The notes beneath the pieces were generated by a model, which did not search any database, was not told where the DNA came from, and was given only the letters and a program-made list of their open reading frames with translations. Below, one piece after another: positions 26,154 through 35,189 of a DNA stretch of 64,000 bases; position 1 is the first letter of the stretch, and the number at the start of each line of letters is the position of its first letter. The stretch comes from an uncultured Collinsella sp. (GTDB lineage: Bacteria > Actinomycetota > Coriobacteriia > Coriobacteriales > Coriobacteriaceae), in assembly GCA_900544875.1 (NCBI GenBank), contig UQWS01000009.1:8846-72845 (forward strand). The letters are read 5' to 3'. Position numbers and translations under genes: made by a program.

Positions 26154-26279
26154 ACGCTTCTCATCCTGATAAAGTCTCCGAGCCGCATGTAGCGACACGG
26201 CAGAATCATCATCCGACAGCAACCGAGTTCACCTACAATTGCCACCGGATCGAAAGACACAACTTTTTAGGAAGTCATT

Positions 26280-27092
26280 ATGACAGCTATCGATCGAGAC
26301 CGGGCGCGCGCGGCCTTCAAAAGCTACACCGATGCCTACGACGCCACCAACCCACGCATCGCGCTCAAAATCGAGCATACGTACCACGTGGCCGAGGCAT
26401 GCGATGCCGTAGCGCGCGAGCAGGGCTGGTCGTCAGAAGATATTGACCTGGCATGGCTTTGCGGCCTGCTACACGATATGGGCCGCTTTGAGCAGCTGCG
26501 ACGCTGGGACACCTTTAAGGACGCCGAGAGCATGGGCCATGCGGCGCTGGGCATCGAGGTCCTCTTTGGCGAGAATCCCGCCGATGCACCCGCCGTAACA
26601 AGCATCCGCGACTTTATCGATGACCCGGCAGAAGATGAGCTCATCCGAGCGAGCATTGCCTATCACAGCGATTTCCGTCTACCCGCGCAGCTCGACGTGC
26701 GCACGCGAAGCTTCTGCGATATCGTGCGCGATGGTGACAAGATCGACATTATGCGCACCATCGCCGACAGCACCGTCGACACCATCCTCAAGGTGGATGA
26801 GGACACGTTTCTCGCCAGCCACTTCTCGACACCGGCGCTTACCGCCTTTGACGAGCATCGCTGCATCGCGCGTGACGAGCGCAACGAGCCGGCGGACTAC
26901 CTGGTGGGGCTCATCTGCTTTATGTTTGAGCTCGTCCATCCGGCAAGCCGTGCACTGGCGCGCGAGCAAGGCGATATCTATCGCCTGCTCGACGCGCCCT
27001 TTGGCATTACGCGACCCTTTACCGACCCCGCCGCGCAGGCAACCTGGAGCCGCCTTAAGGACGAGCTGCGCCGCTGGCTGGCAAGCGCTTAG
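26280..27092 (+). CDS. HD-domain phosphohydrolase
   Basis: A 270-aa protein with the metal-binding HD pattern: His in EHTYHV (about residue 35-39), HD in LLHDMGRF (about 64-69) and a late Asp in DGDKID (about 158). HD proteins hydrolyse phosphate esters, often nucleotides; the substrate is unknown. A weak AGGAAGTC precedes the ATG. Its stop codon overlaps the etfA stop codon from the other strand by three bases, so the two transcripts converge. Confidence 0.85.
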   Translation: MTAIDRDRARAAFKSYTDAYDATNPRIALKIEHTYHVAEACDAVAREQGWSSEDIDLAWLCGLLHDMGRFEQLRRWDTFKDAESMGHAALGIEVLFGENPADAPAVTSIRDFIDDPAEDELIRASIAYHSDFRLPAQLDVRTRSFCDIVRDGDKIDIMRTIADSTVDTILKVDEDTFLASHFSTPALTAFDEHRCIARDERNEPADYLVGLICFMFELVHPASRALAREQGDIYRLLDAPFGITRPFTDPAAQATWSRLKDELRRWLASA

Positions 27093-28294
27093 CACTCGAG
27101 CTGAGCCAGCAGTTCCTCAACGATCTCAACGGCATCGCCGACGACCTTGTACCGGGCGGCACCGAAGATGGGGGCATCCGGGTCCTCATTGATGGCGACA
27201 ATACACTCCGCCCCACCGATGCCGGCGAGATGCTGGATAGCGCCCGAGACACCGATGCTCACGAGGAGCCTGGGCGAGACCGATACACCCGTCTGGCCAA
27301 TTTGATGGCGATACTCCAGCCAGCCGGCCTCCACCACGGGGCGCGTGCAGCCAAGCTCGGCACCCAGAGCCTCGGCAAGCTTTCGCATCAGCGGTAGGTT
27401 TTTCTTGGAGCCGATGCCGCGGCCCACCACGACTAGACGCTCGGCATCGGCAATTGAGGCCTGCTGTCCCCACTCCTCGGCGGGAATCGAGATCTCGACA
27501 CGGGCCTTAACGTCATCCGCTAGCACTACCTGGGCAATCGTGCCGGAGCGGCTATAGTCAAACTCGGGCGCCTTAAAGATGCCGGGGCGCACCGTTGCCA
27601 TCTGAGGACGGTGGTTGGGGCAGATAATGGTGGCCATCAGGTTGCCGCCAAACGCCGGGCGCGTCTGCTGCAGCAGACCCGTCTCCGTATCCATCGAAAG
27701 CACCGTGCAATCGGCCGTAAGGCCCGTCTGCAAGCGCACGGCCACACTGGGCGCCAGCTCGCGACCAAAGGCGGTCGCGCCGTACAGAATGGCCTCGGGC
27801 TTGCGCTCGGCTACCAAATCGCAGATCAAGCGGGCGTAGACCTCCGCGTCGTTCTGACGCAGGCGCTCGTCACGACAGACCAGAACTTCGTCCGCACCGG
27901 CGCAAATCAGATGCTCCAGGTCCCCGAGTGAGCCCTCGGGGCTCATGCCGACCAGTGCCACCAGACGGCAGCCGCGGGCATCGGCAAGCTCGCGCCCCTT
28001 GCCCATGAGCTCGAAGGCCACGGATGCAACGGCATCGTGCTCGTCAGTCTGCACGAAGATCCAGATGTCTCGATATGCGTCAAGGTCTGCCGCGCCGGCG
28101 GCCTCGTCGCGCTCAATCGAGATGGCGTTGACGGGGCAGGCGTCGACGCACCCACCGCACAGGATACAGCCGTCGGTTACGCGGGCACAGCGATTGGGGC
28201 GCTCACCCTCCACCACAATGCCGCCCGAGGCGCAGGCGCGAACGCAGCGACCGCAGCCGATACAGGCTTCGCTATCGATAATCAGCCCGCTCAT
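27089..28294 (-). CDS. etfA: Electron transfer flavoprotein alpha subunit with ferredoxin domain
   Basis: A 401-aa EtfA. The first 65 residues are a 2[4Fe-4S] ferredoxin with two Cys sets, CIGCGRCVRAC and CILCGGCVDACP. The rest is the EtfA fold with a FAD-binding C-terminus (GRGIGSKKNLPL, GQTGVSVSP, VSIGVSGAIQH). Ferredoxin-tipped EtfA is known from bifurcating lactate dehydrogenase complexes such as that of Acetobacterium. It follows etfB by one codon boundary (TAGATG) and completes the operon dehydrogenase-etfB-etfA. Confidence 0.93.
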   Translation of the reverse strand: MSGLIIDSEACIGCGRCVRACASGGIVVEGERPNRCARVTDGCILCGGCVDACPVNAISIERDEAAGAADLDAYRDIWIFVQTDEHDAVASVAFELMGKGRELADARGCRLVALVGMSPEGSLGDLEHLICAGADEVLVCRDERLRQNDAEVYARLICDLVAERKPEAILYGATAFGRELAPSVAVRLQTGLTADCTVLSMDTETGLLQQTRPAFGGNLMATIICPNHRPQMATVRPGIFKAPEFDYSRSGTIAQVVLADDVKARVEISIPAEEWGQQASIADAERLVVVGRGIGSKKNLPLMRKLAEALGAELGCTRPVVEAGWLEYRHQIGQTGVSVSPRLLVSIGVSGAIQHLAGIGGAECIVAINEDPDAPIFGAARYKVVGDAVEIVEELLAQLEC

Positions 28295-29110
28295 CTATGC
28301 CATCCCCTCGATAATCTTGGCAAGTTTTACCGCCTGCTCGGACGCCGTTCCCTCGACGGCCTCGCACGTTTGGTCACGGTCGGGCACAAACGAGCGCACG
28401 ACCTGCGTCGGTGATCCGGCAAGGCCGCAACGCGAGGGGTCGGCGTTTACGTCGGCAGCGCTGGCCACGCGCACGTCTGCATCCTCGGCCGCGCGAATAC
28501 CGGCAATACTCGGCATGCGCAGCTGGCCAATCTCCTTGGCAGTCGTCATCGCACACGGCATCTCCAGGTACACCGTCTCCTCGCCGGCATCGCAGCCGTG
28601 AACGAGCGCCAGCGAGCCACACGTCGTAAATCCCGCGCTCTGCACACAGCTCACGTCGGTCACGCAGGGAATCTCAAAGGCGCCGGCCAGCTCGGGGCCA
28701 ATCTGGGCCGTATCGCCATCCACCGCCATCTTGCCGCAGATGAGCAGGTCAAAGTCCCCATCGAGTGCCTCGATGCCGCATTTGAGAGCATAGGTGGTCG
28801 CCAGGGTATCGGCACCTGCAAAGGCGCGATCGGTCAGCAGCAGCGCGTCGTCGGCGCCTCGAGCGATGCAGTCGCGCAGCAGCGACTCGGTCGCGGGGAT
28901 GCCCATCGACACCACCGTCACGCGCACATCCATGCCAAAGCCGATAAAGTCGTCCTTCAGCGCCAGCGCGCATTCCAAAGCGCTCGCATCAAAGGGATTA
29001 ATGACCGCCTGCTTGCCATCGCGCACGATGGTATTGGTCTTGGGGTCCATCTTGACCTCGGTGCTGCCCGGCACGGCCTTGACGCACACCACCATATGGA
29101 AATCGCTCAT
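28295..29110 (-). CDS. etfB: Electron transfer flavoprotein beta subunit
   Basis: A 271-aa EtfB with the usual N-terminal VVCVKAVPGSTEVKMDP, NPFDASALECAL and the mid-region ARGADDALLL, then ICGKMAVDGDTAQIGPELA, which lines the flavin/nucleotide site of bifurcating Etfs. It binds the second flavin and NAD(H) in bifurcating complexes. The ATG at 29110 has AAAGGGGG at ten bases; a GTG six bases earlier overlaps the dehydrogenase stop and is possible. Confidence 0.93.
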   Translation of the reverse strand: MSDFHMVVCVKAVPGSTEVKMDPKTNTIVRDGKQAVINPFDASALECALALKDDFIGFGMDVRVTVVSMGIPATESLLRDCIARGADDALLLTDRAFAGADTLATTYALKCGIEALDGDFDLLICGKMAVDGDTAQIGPELAGAFEIPCVTDVSCVQSAGFTTCGSLALVHGCDAGEETVYLEMPCAMTTAKEIGQLRMPSIAGIRAAEDADVRVASAADVNADPSRCGLAGSPTQVVRSFVPDRDQTCEAVEGTASEQAVKLAKIIEGMA

Positions 29111-29112
29111 CT

Positions 29113-30714
29113 TCACGCGCCCCCTTTCTGGACGAGCTCATCCAAGAGCTTCTCCGAAAACAGGTTGCCGCGACCCAGCTGCCCGTCGGGATCGAGCTGG
29201 AGCTTGAGCCGCGCCGACTCGACCATGGCCTCGTGACCGTACATTGTCTCTAAGAAGCCCGCTTTGATCTTGCCGACGCCGTGCTCGGCAGAAACGGCAC
29301 CGCCCATAGCCGTTACCTCCGCAGCCCACTGGGCAAACAGCTCGCCACCGCGACGGTAGTCCTGCGCATCGCGCGGCAGGATGTTCACATGCAGATGGTT
29401 GTTACCGATGTGCCCCCAGGCAGCAGATTCAAGCCCGCTTTCGGCCAGTGTGCGGCGATAGAGGGCCACGACATCGGCAAGGCGTGCATTGGGCACCGAC
29501 ATGTCCGAGCCCAGCTTGGTGATGGTAGGATCCATGCGGCGGCGCTCGTCGATAAGCATGTTGACGCTCTCGGGGACCGCATGGCGGAAGAACCGCTGGC
29601 ACTCGCGATCAACCTCGGTGCGCGCGACCCATGTCGCATCGTCGCGGCCGCCCGCAAGCTCCAGCACCCATCCCAGGCGGTACAGCTCCTCGGTCGCCTG
29701 GGCCTCGTCATCGCAGTCGAGTTCCACATAAACACAGACCTTGGCCTCTTTGTCGAGCGCCGGCAGCGAGGCAAACGCCGTCGACTGCTCGCGCTGGTGA
29801 CGCAGAATATCCAGGGCGCCAGCATCGAAGTACTCGATGGCGGCCGCATGGGACAGGACGGGGCGCACGGAATCGGTAAAGGACACGGCCTTGTCTTCGC
29901 TATCGAAAAAGCAGCTCACACCCCAAACGACCGCAGGTGCCGCTTGCAGGGCAATCTCGAGCTCGGTGATAACGCCGAGCGTGCCGCAAGCGCCGATAAA
30001 GAGGTCGATGGCGTCCATATCGTCCGCAACGAAATAGCCTGAGGCATTTTTTGTCTTGGGCATGGTATAGCCGGGAAAATCGAGCTCGAGCGTACGGCCC
30101 GCTGCCGTCACGAGCGACAGGTGGCGGCCCTGGGCAAAAGCCTCGCCACGCTGAAGCTCAAGCAAATCGCCATCAGCCAGTGCGACGTGGAGTCCCGTGA
30201 TATGCGGGCGCATGGGACCGTAGGCGTAGCTGCGGGCACCAGAGGCGTTACATGCCGCCATGCCGCCCAGACAGGCAGACGTCTCGGTGGGATCGGTGGG
30301 AAAGAACTGCTCGGGGGCCTCTTGGAACTCCTCGTAGGCCTCAAGCGATGCCTGGTCCCAACCAGCAGTCGGCAGCACCTTCTTGCTCAGCTGCTTGCGC
30401 AGCTCCGAGAGCACAACGCCCGGCTCCACGCGCAGCAGAAATTGGCCTTGTTCATCGCGGCGAAGGCCCAAGTAGCGATTCATACGGGAAGTATTGAGGA
30501 TATGCCCGCCGTGGGGCACGGCACCGGCGGCAAGGCCGGTTCGGGCGCCCTGAACCGTTACCGGGACACGCTCGGCATGGAGCGTTTCCAAAATGGCACG
30601 GACCTCGTCTTCCGTTGTCGGAAACGAGATGCTCGAGGCCTCGCCCGATGCGCGAGACTCATCGCGACCATACTCTTCGAACTCGTCGGTGAAGGGTTTG
30701 ATGGTTGCAGACAC
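29113..30714 (-). CDS. FAD-linked 2-hydroxyacid (D-lactate/glycolate) dehydrogenase
   Basis: A 533-aa flavoenzyme of the GlcD/D-lactate dehydrogenase family. The FAD-binding PCMH domain has PVTVQGARTGLAAGAVPHGG (about residues 53-72) and GGMAACNASGARSYAYGP; the C-terminal FAD-oxidase domain has GHIGNNHLHVNILP and AEHGVGKIKAGF. With etfB and ferredoxin-type etfA directly downstream it is most likely the dehydrogenase of an Etf-coupled lactate oxidation complex that uses NAD with help of ferredoxin. The GTG start follows AAAGGGGGA. Glycolate or another 2-hydroxyacid is the main alternative substrate. Confidence 0.9.
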   Translation of the reverse strand: MSATIKPFTDEFEEYGRDESRASGEASSISFPTTEDEVRAILETLHAERVPVTVQGARTGLAAGAVPHGGHILNTSRMNRYLGLRRDEQGQFLLRVEPGVVLSELRKQLSKKVLPTAGWDQASLEAYEEFQEAPEQFFPTDPTETSACLGGMAACNASGARSYAYGPMRPHITGLHVALADGDLLELQRGEAFAQGRHLSLVTAAGRTLELDFPGYTMPKTKNASGYFVADDMDAIDLFIGACGTLGVITELEIALQAAPAVVWGVSCFFDSEDKAVSFTDSVRPVLSHAAAIEYFDAGALDILRHQREQSTAFASLPALDKEAKVCVYVELDCDDEAQATEELYRLGWVLELAGGRDDATWVARTEVDRECQRFFRHAVPESVNMLIDERRRMDPTITKLGSDMSVPNARLADVVALYRRTLAESGLESAAWGHIGNNHLHVNILPRDAQDYRRGGELFAQWAAEVTAMGGAVSAEHGVGKIKAGFLETMYGHEAMVESARLKLQLDPDGQLGRGNLFSEKLLDELVQKGGA

Positions 30715-31060
30715 GCGAACTCCCCCTTTAGCTAACTACAGTGTTTGCAGGGAGATGTTACCGCATCGTTTCGTCGACGTGTTTGAGACCGTCTCCATAA
30801 TTGGCGATTTTTACGTTCGTGCAATTCGGCGAGCGGCTTGATTTCCTCGGCAGACGATGCTTTTGACACATATGGCCCCGCCGTCGCCGACCGCGCGATT
30901 GTCACTCGAAAAAAGTTGGAGTATTTTTTGCCGCCTTTTACCTGCGGAGACACCAATCCGTCAAGCATTTGGTCAGCAATTGGTCAAGTAGCGGCTGATA
31001 CCGTCGGCATCGACAGCCAAAACCGACAGAAGTTTTGGCCCCAGAAGCAGGGAGGTTCCC
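30715..31060. other. Gap between the dehydrogenase and a surface-protein locus
   Basis: No convincing gene in 346 bases. An open frame on the minus strand (30732-30968) has no ribosome site and is not called. An exact-length tandem pair of the 11-mer GCAWTTGGTCA stands at 30965-30986, about 75 bases before the next plus-strand start, and may be a regulator site. Confidence 0.5.
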
Positions 31061-31357
31061 ATGGCATATTACTGGCCCCAGTACGGCATCGCCATCGAAG
31101 TCGACGACGATCCCCATCTCCTGCCTTTCGACGAAGAGGCATTCCCCGATACGACGGTCTACCACGTTACCACCGATGTGATCTGCGACCCCGAGTCGTT
31201 CTCGGCGCTCGCCCACCACATCGCGCATATCCACGACATCGAGCTCCCTCCCGACTTCGACGAGCTTGTCTACTCGCGCCGCCTGATGCTTCACATGCTC
31301 TTTGGAGCGGACCCGTCCACCTTTGCGCGCGTCTATACCACCAAGGATGCCGCATGA
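31061..31357 (+). CDS. Hypothetical protein, 98 aa
   Basis: A small soluble, acidic protein starting at an ATG with GGGAGG upstream. It opens with YYWPQYGIAIEVDDDPH and has a pair of histidines (ALAHHIAHIHDIELP) near the middle. I do not recognise the family. The opening recalls the core strands of DUF559/Vsr-like nuclease folds, but no catalytic triad is visible, so this is only a resemblance. Its stop codon overlaps the next start (ATGA), so the two are co-translated. Confidence 0.65.
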   Translation: MAYYWPQYGIAIEVDDDPHLLPFDEEAFPDTTVYHVTTDVICDPESFSALAHHIAHIHDIELPPDFDELVYSRRLMLHMLFGADPSTFARVYTTKDAA

Positions 31358-31863
31358 GCGCAAAGAAGCCGCCCCACTTTGCAGGCCTGGGTCGTCGCAA
31401 GAAGCTCATCGTTGCCTGCTTGGCCATCGTCTGCGCCCTTGTCGCCGTAGGACTATACGCTTGGCAGTCGCAGCCCGTACCCGAGGCGGGCGCTTCGGTT
31501 ACGACGGCCGAGGGCAAAACGCGTCAGGAAATCCAAGATGAGCTCGACGCCATCGTCCGCGACAACATGATGACGATTTCGGTCGCACCGGTCGCCCAGC
31601 TGCAAAAAGGCGGCAAGCTGCGCGTCAACGTACAAAACGTCCAAGACAATAAATTTCCCCAGCGATTCCGCGTCATCCAAAACGACGAGACCATGTACGA
31701 ATCCGGTGTGGTCGAGACCGGCAAGACAATCGAGACGTGCCCCGCCGGCGACATCAAAGAAGGCGAGGCGTACATCGAGATCCAGGCACTCGATGCAAAG
31801 ACCCTCGACAGCCACGGCAATCCGACACGTGTCAAGGTACGGGTTGAGCAAGCCGAGAACTAG
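31354..31863 (+). CDS. Membrane-anchored extracytoplasmic protein
   Basis: A 169-aa protein with one N-terminal transmembrane anchor (KKLIVACLAIVCALVAVGLY, about residues 16-35) and a beta-rich outside domain containing two ordered halves around QRFRVIQNDETMYESG and YIEIQALDAKT. I do not recognise a named family. It starts at the ATGA overlap with the preceding gene and heads a run of secreted proteins, so a role in a surface structure is inferred. Confidence 0.7.
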   Translation: MSAKKPPHFAGLGRRKKLIVACLAIVCALVAVGLYAWQSQPVPEAGASVTTAEGKTRQEIQDELDAIVRDNMMTISVAPVAQLQKGGKLRVNVQNVQDNKFPQRFRVIQNDETMYESGVVETGKTIETCPAGDIKEGEAYIEIQALDAKTLDSHGNPTRVKVRVEQAEN

Positions 31864-31952
31864 CTTTCCGGCCGACGCGGCACCGCACGCAATTCACCAG
31901 CATTCGTCCAATCATCGCGGGGACGGCCCGCGGCGAATAGAAAGGAACGACC

Positions 31953-32552
31953 ATGGACATCACCAGGAACATGAACGGAGCCAGAGCGCTCGTCGTGGGC
32001 GCAGGGCTCGCGCTCGCGCTCGCAATGGGCGCCGCCCCGACGCCAGCTATGGCAGCCGGGCGCGTTGGAACCACGAAAGTAATGGTCAGGACCGAGATCG
32101 ACAACGTTGAGTTCAAAGTTCCGACGGTTATTCCCTTCGTCGCCAAGGCCGACGGCACGCTTCAGGGCCCCTCAGAAGACGCAACCACCATCGACAATCA
32201 TTCGGCCTACGGCATCCATGTCACCAACATGAAGATCGACGCCATGAACACCTGGACCATTGCCGCCGACGCCAAGGCCGGAACCGCGCAGAACTCCATC
32301 GACTTTAAGGTCGGCCCCGACGGCGCACTCCAGAACGCCAGCGCCGCAATGCAGGGGACGGGCCTCGATCTTTCCAAGAACGCAGCCTTCGACATGGGTT
32401 ACCAGGGCATTGCCGGCGGCAAGGACAAAATTAAACTCAAGACAAGCGGAAACGTCGCCCGCGTCACGCGCGACATCTTCCGCGCAACCGGCGAAGGCGA
32501 TCAGGTTGCAACGATCACCTGGACGGTCGAGCCCGGTGCGCACACGGCATAA
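31953..32552 (+). CDS. Secreted beta-sandwich-like surface protein
   Basis: A 199-aa protein with a clear signal peptide: charged start, a hydrophobic stretch LVVGAGLALALAMGAAP and cleavage predicted after PAMA-A near residue 35. The mature part alternates hydrophobic strands (VEFKVPTVIPFVAKADGTL, YGIHVTNMKID) as in WxL-like or camelysin-like surface proteins. No anchor motif is visible, so it may bind the neighbouring anchored proteins. GAAAGGA precedes the ATG. Confidence 0.75.
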   Translation: MDITRNMNGARALVVGAGLALALAMGAAPTPAMAAGRVGTTKVMVRTEIDNVEFKVPTVIPFVAKADGTLQGPSEDATTIDNHSAYGIHVTNMKIDAMNTWTIAADAKAGTAQNSIDFKVGPDGALQNASAAMQGTGLDLSKNAAFDMGYQGIAGGKDKIKLKTSGNVARVTRDIFRATGEGDQVATITWTVEPGAHTA

Positions 32553-32817
32553 GGCCGTCGCCCTGGCCGCCGCCGTCGGCATCCTAGCGTTTGGGCCAGC
32601 CATGGCCTTTGCCCAGCAAGAACAGGCGCAGGCCGCCACGCAAGTGACGGTCGACCTCTCGGAGCTCGACCGCGGCGACCGCGAGGAACCGTTGGCGCAG
32701 ACAGGCGACAGACGATGGCTCTTGGCAGCAGGCGCCACAGCAGCAGGCGCAGGAACCGCCGGCCTCGGTCTGCACATCAAACGCAGCCAGAAACAAAACA
32801 TGGACAGGCCGCACTAA
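32536..32817 (+). CDS. Small sortase-anchored surface protein (LAQTG tail)
   Basis: A 93-aa protein starting at a GTG that lies inside the end of the previous gene. It has a signal peptide (KAVALAAAVGILAFGPAMAFA), a short exported part and a sorting-like end: LAQTGD (an LPXTG variant), a hydrophobic stretch LLAAGATAAGAGTAGLGL and a basic tail KRSQK. It should be attached to the cell wall by a sortase, none of which is encoded here. The short length suggests a pilin tip, anchor or fragment; start assignment is tentative because the ribosome site is weak. Confidence 0.65.
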   Translation: MRTRHKAVALAAAVGILAFGPAMAFAQQEQAQAATQVTVDLSELDRGDREEPLAQTGDRRWLLAAGATAAGAGTAGLGLHIKRSQKQNMDRPH

Positions 32818-32835
32818 ATTAGCTAAGGAGACCCC

Positions 32836-34266
32836 ATGGCATCGAAGAACCTTTTGCCCGTCGTCGCACTCTGCGGCGCGCTCGCAACCGGAACGCCTGT
32901 CGCCGCTTGGGCGACTCCCGTCATGGCAGACTCCTTACCAGCAGCCCTAAGTTCCGCCCCAAATCCGTCGAGCGCCATTGCGTGCAAGCGTTTTTCGATC
33001 GCACAGGCCGCGATCTCAACCTCGGGATGCCTTCGTCGTAATACGGACGGCTCGATAGTCGTGGATATCAATCGTTCGAACAAGGCAAGCGGCTCCCAGG
33101 CGGGGTGCGCCGTCTGCACGTGGCGCTCGGTTGTGCTCGATGCAGATGGCGATCCATGCAATTTAGAGCTGCGCATCGACATCGCTTCGGTCGATGACTC
33201 GGCGAACGGAGCGAAGGTCGTCTTCGACGATACGTTTTTTGAGAAAGGAGGCGGTATATGTCTGGGCTGCGCCGCCGCGAATGCAGACGACACGCAGCCC
33301 ACCCTCTCATTCACGGCATCGTTGCAGCTGACCAAAGCCGGCACCGATGCCGTCGCGGCGGGAGAAGCGTCCCTGCTGTTCTACGCCGTCAGCACCAAAG
33401 ACACAGACGCTCATTTCGAGAAGTCAGACGGATCACTCAGCCTTACACGAGGGATAGAGGCAGGCCCTATTGAAATCGATGCCCACGCGCAAAGCAGGCA
33501 ACGCATTCTTGCCGACCCGGTGCTTCTCGAAATGGAGTGGAACGGATCCGGAGCCATCGGAATTCTCCCCTCCGCGCTTGACGCCAAGACGCTCCCCTCA
33601 AACGACGAACCCATCAACGCAACCACACAAGAAGAGAGCGCGGACAAAGAAGCAGGTGCGGGCGACACGCCGTCGCCGACAAACAGCGTCCCAGCTTCTT
33701 TCGAAGCACCGAATGAGCCCGCTACCGATCCAAACGATCCCGAGCTCGCGGACAGTCTGGGGCTTGCTGATCCTCAAGAAATCGATGAAGGTAACTGCTG
33801 CGTGCTTGCCGAGCTCGACCACACGGAGGTCATCGACGCTGCGAACATCGAAGTTGCCGCCGCCAATCAGCCCGTCCGCAAGTCGGCCATCATCGCATTT
33901 CCCGAGTCCATCGAAGTCGTCTTTTTGCCATCGGGCGAGGTCGTGGCCCCAACACTGCTCACCCTGTTGGGCGCCAAGAATACTCGAAACGAAATTAAAA
34001 AGGTCACGGTTGTCGACCCTGCAACCACCGCTAAACTGCGTCTATACGCCGTTGCCCCAGACGGAGGCAAAACCTTGGAATTCGATGGTGACACACTCCT
34101 AGCCTGGCGACGTCTGGACATTATGCAAGACGTCTCGTATCAGATCGAACTCGAAGGGTTTGATCGCGCCCGCGATGCCAATATCATCGCCGCGGCTATT
34201 GAATCCCCACAGCGGCTTATGACACTGCGCTTTGACTACTATCCCTATGTCCCGACAACCACCTGA
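32836..34266 (+). CDS. Secreted cysteine-containing surface protein
   Basis: A 476-aa secreted protein. The signal peptide (LLPVVALCGALATGTPVAAWA) is cut near residue 27. The N-terminal domain holds paired cysteines (GCAVC, CLGC) that may form disulfides, the middle is an acidic Pro/Glu/Asp-rich linker (about residues 255-330), and a second beta-rich domain follows to the end. No transmembrane or sorting tail is present. Base composition is lower in GC than in neighbouring housekeeping genes, which could mark acquired DNA. Function unknown. Confidence 0.72.
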   Translation: MASKNLLPVVALCGALATGTPVAAWATPVMADSLPAALSSAPNPSSAIACKRFSIAQAAISTSGCLRRNTDGSIVVDINRSNKASGSQAGCAVCTWRSVVLDADGDPCNLELRIDIASVDDSANGAKVVFDDTFFEKGGGICLGCAAANADDTQPTLSFTASLQLTKAGTDAVAAGEASLLFYAVSTKDTDAHFEKSDGSLSLTRGIEAGPIEIDAHAQSRQRILADPVLLEMEWNGSGAIGILPSALDAKTLPSNDEPINATTQEESADKEAGAGDTPSPTNSVPASFEAPNEPATDPNDPELADSLGLADPQEIDEGNCCVLAELDHTEVIDAANIEVAAANQPVRKSAIIAFPESIEVVFLPSGEVVAPTLLTLLGAKNTRNEIKKVTVVDPATTAKLRLYAVAPDGGKTLEFDGDTLLAWRRLDIMQDVSYQIELEGFDRARDANIIAAAIESPQRLMTLRFDYYPYVPTTT

Positions 34267-34289
34267 GGCTTAAATGCTGCGCATCATTC

Positions 34290-34315
34290 CTAATACCACT
34301 TATATAACGTATTAG
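34290..34315. promoter_or_regulatory. Operator-like inverted repeat upstream of the DUF554 gene
   Basis: CTAATAC (34290-34296) and GTATTAG (34309-34315) form a perfect 7-bp inverted repeat around an AT-rich centre containing TATATAA, 70 bases before the start codon. This could be a promoter with its operator or a small hairpin. Confidence 0.4.
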
Positions 34316-34384
34316 ATGAGTCGCGATGTGCCTCGCATTTCGTTCTGCTACGATTGCCACGTTGGCATCAATACAGGAGGGCTC

Positions 34385-35101
34385 ATGCCGGGCTTGGGAA
34401 CAATCATCAACGTTGTGCTTTTAGTTGCGGGCGGTCTTTTGGGATTAGCGGGCGGCCGCTTCATTACACCGCGCATCCAAGACACGCTCATGAAAGCATC
34501 GGGGCTGTGCGTCCTGTTTATCGGCCTGGGCGGCACCATGCAAAAGATGCTCGTCATCGATGGAAAGGCGCTGTCGACCACCGGTACCACCATGCTCATC
34601 GTCTCATTTGCGCTCGGTTCGCTCATCGGCGAGGCCGTCAACTTGGAAGCCGCCATCGAGAACCTTGGCGAATGGCTCAAGCGCAAGACTGGCAGTGAGG
34701 GCGATAACGAGTTCACCAACGCTTTTGTCTCGACTTCACTCACCGTGTGCATCGGCGCCATGGCCATTGTGGGATCGATCCAGGACGGCCTGCTCGGCGA
34801 CTGGTCAACGCTTGCCCTCAAGGGCGCACTGGACTGCATCATCGTCTGCACCATGACGGCCTCGCTTGGCCGCGGCTGCATCTTCTCCGCCCTGCCCGTC
34901 GCCGTGTTCCAGGGGACGATCACGCTGTTTGCCGGCGCACTCTCCCCCATCATGACCACGGCAGCCCTCGACAGCCTTTCGCTCGTAGGCTCCATGCTCA
35001 TCTTCTGCGTCGGCGTCAACCTCATCCGTCCTCAGACCTTCCGCACGGCCAATATGCTCCCCTCCGTCGTCATCGCCGTCATCTACGCCCTCCTGTTCTA
35101 A
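34385..35101 (+). CDS. DUF554 family membrane protein
   Basis: A 238-aa protein with about seven transmembrane helices and the typical DUF554 start LGTIINVVLLVAGGLLGLAGGR, then LFIGLGGTMQKML and SFALGSLIGEAVNLE. The family (YdfK/YqgA-like) has no established function. The start at 34385 has CAGGAGG upstream. It lies between the surface locus and the TerB operon, with separate spacing from both. Confidence 0.85.
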   Translation: MPGLGTIINVVLLVAGGLLGLAGGRFITPRIQDTLMKASGLCVLFIGLGGTMQKMLVIDGKALSTTGTTMLIVSFALGSLIGEAVNLEAAIENLGEWLKRKTGSEGDNEFTNAFVSTSLTVCIGAMAIVGSIQDGLLGDWSTLALKGALDCIIVCTMTASLGRGCIFSALPVAVFQGTITLFAGALSPIMTTAALDSLSLVGSMLIFCVGVNLIRPQTFRTANMLPSVVIAVIYALLF

Positions 35102-35146
35102 ATCTATCTACGCAGCAGTATCTCGAACACCTGTTTGATGCTGTGC

Positions 35147-35152
35147 TATGAT
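35147..35152 (+). promoter_or_regulatory. Possible -10 box of the TerB-BrxD-BrxHI operon
   Basis: TATGAT stands 38 bases before the GTG start, after the gap that follows the DUF554 gene. The -35 region is poor (CGAACA-like), so an activator or another sigma factor may be involved. Confidence 0.3.
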
Positions 35153-35189
35153 ATGAGGTCACCGAAGCTGCGTTAGGAGAGGAGAAGCG

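Noticed and set aside
30732..30968. A 78-residue minus-strand frame before the surface locus
   Set aside because: No ribosome site and no recognisable domain; noted only in the gap description.
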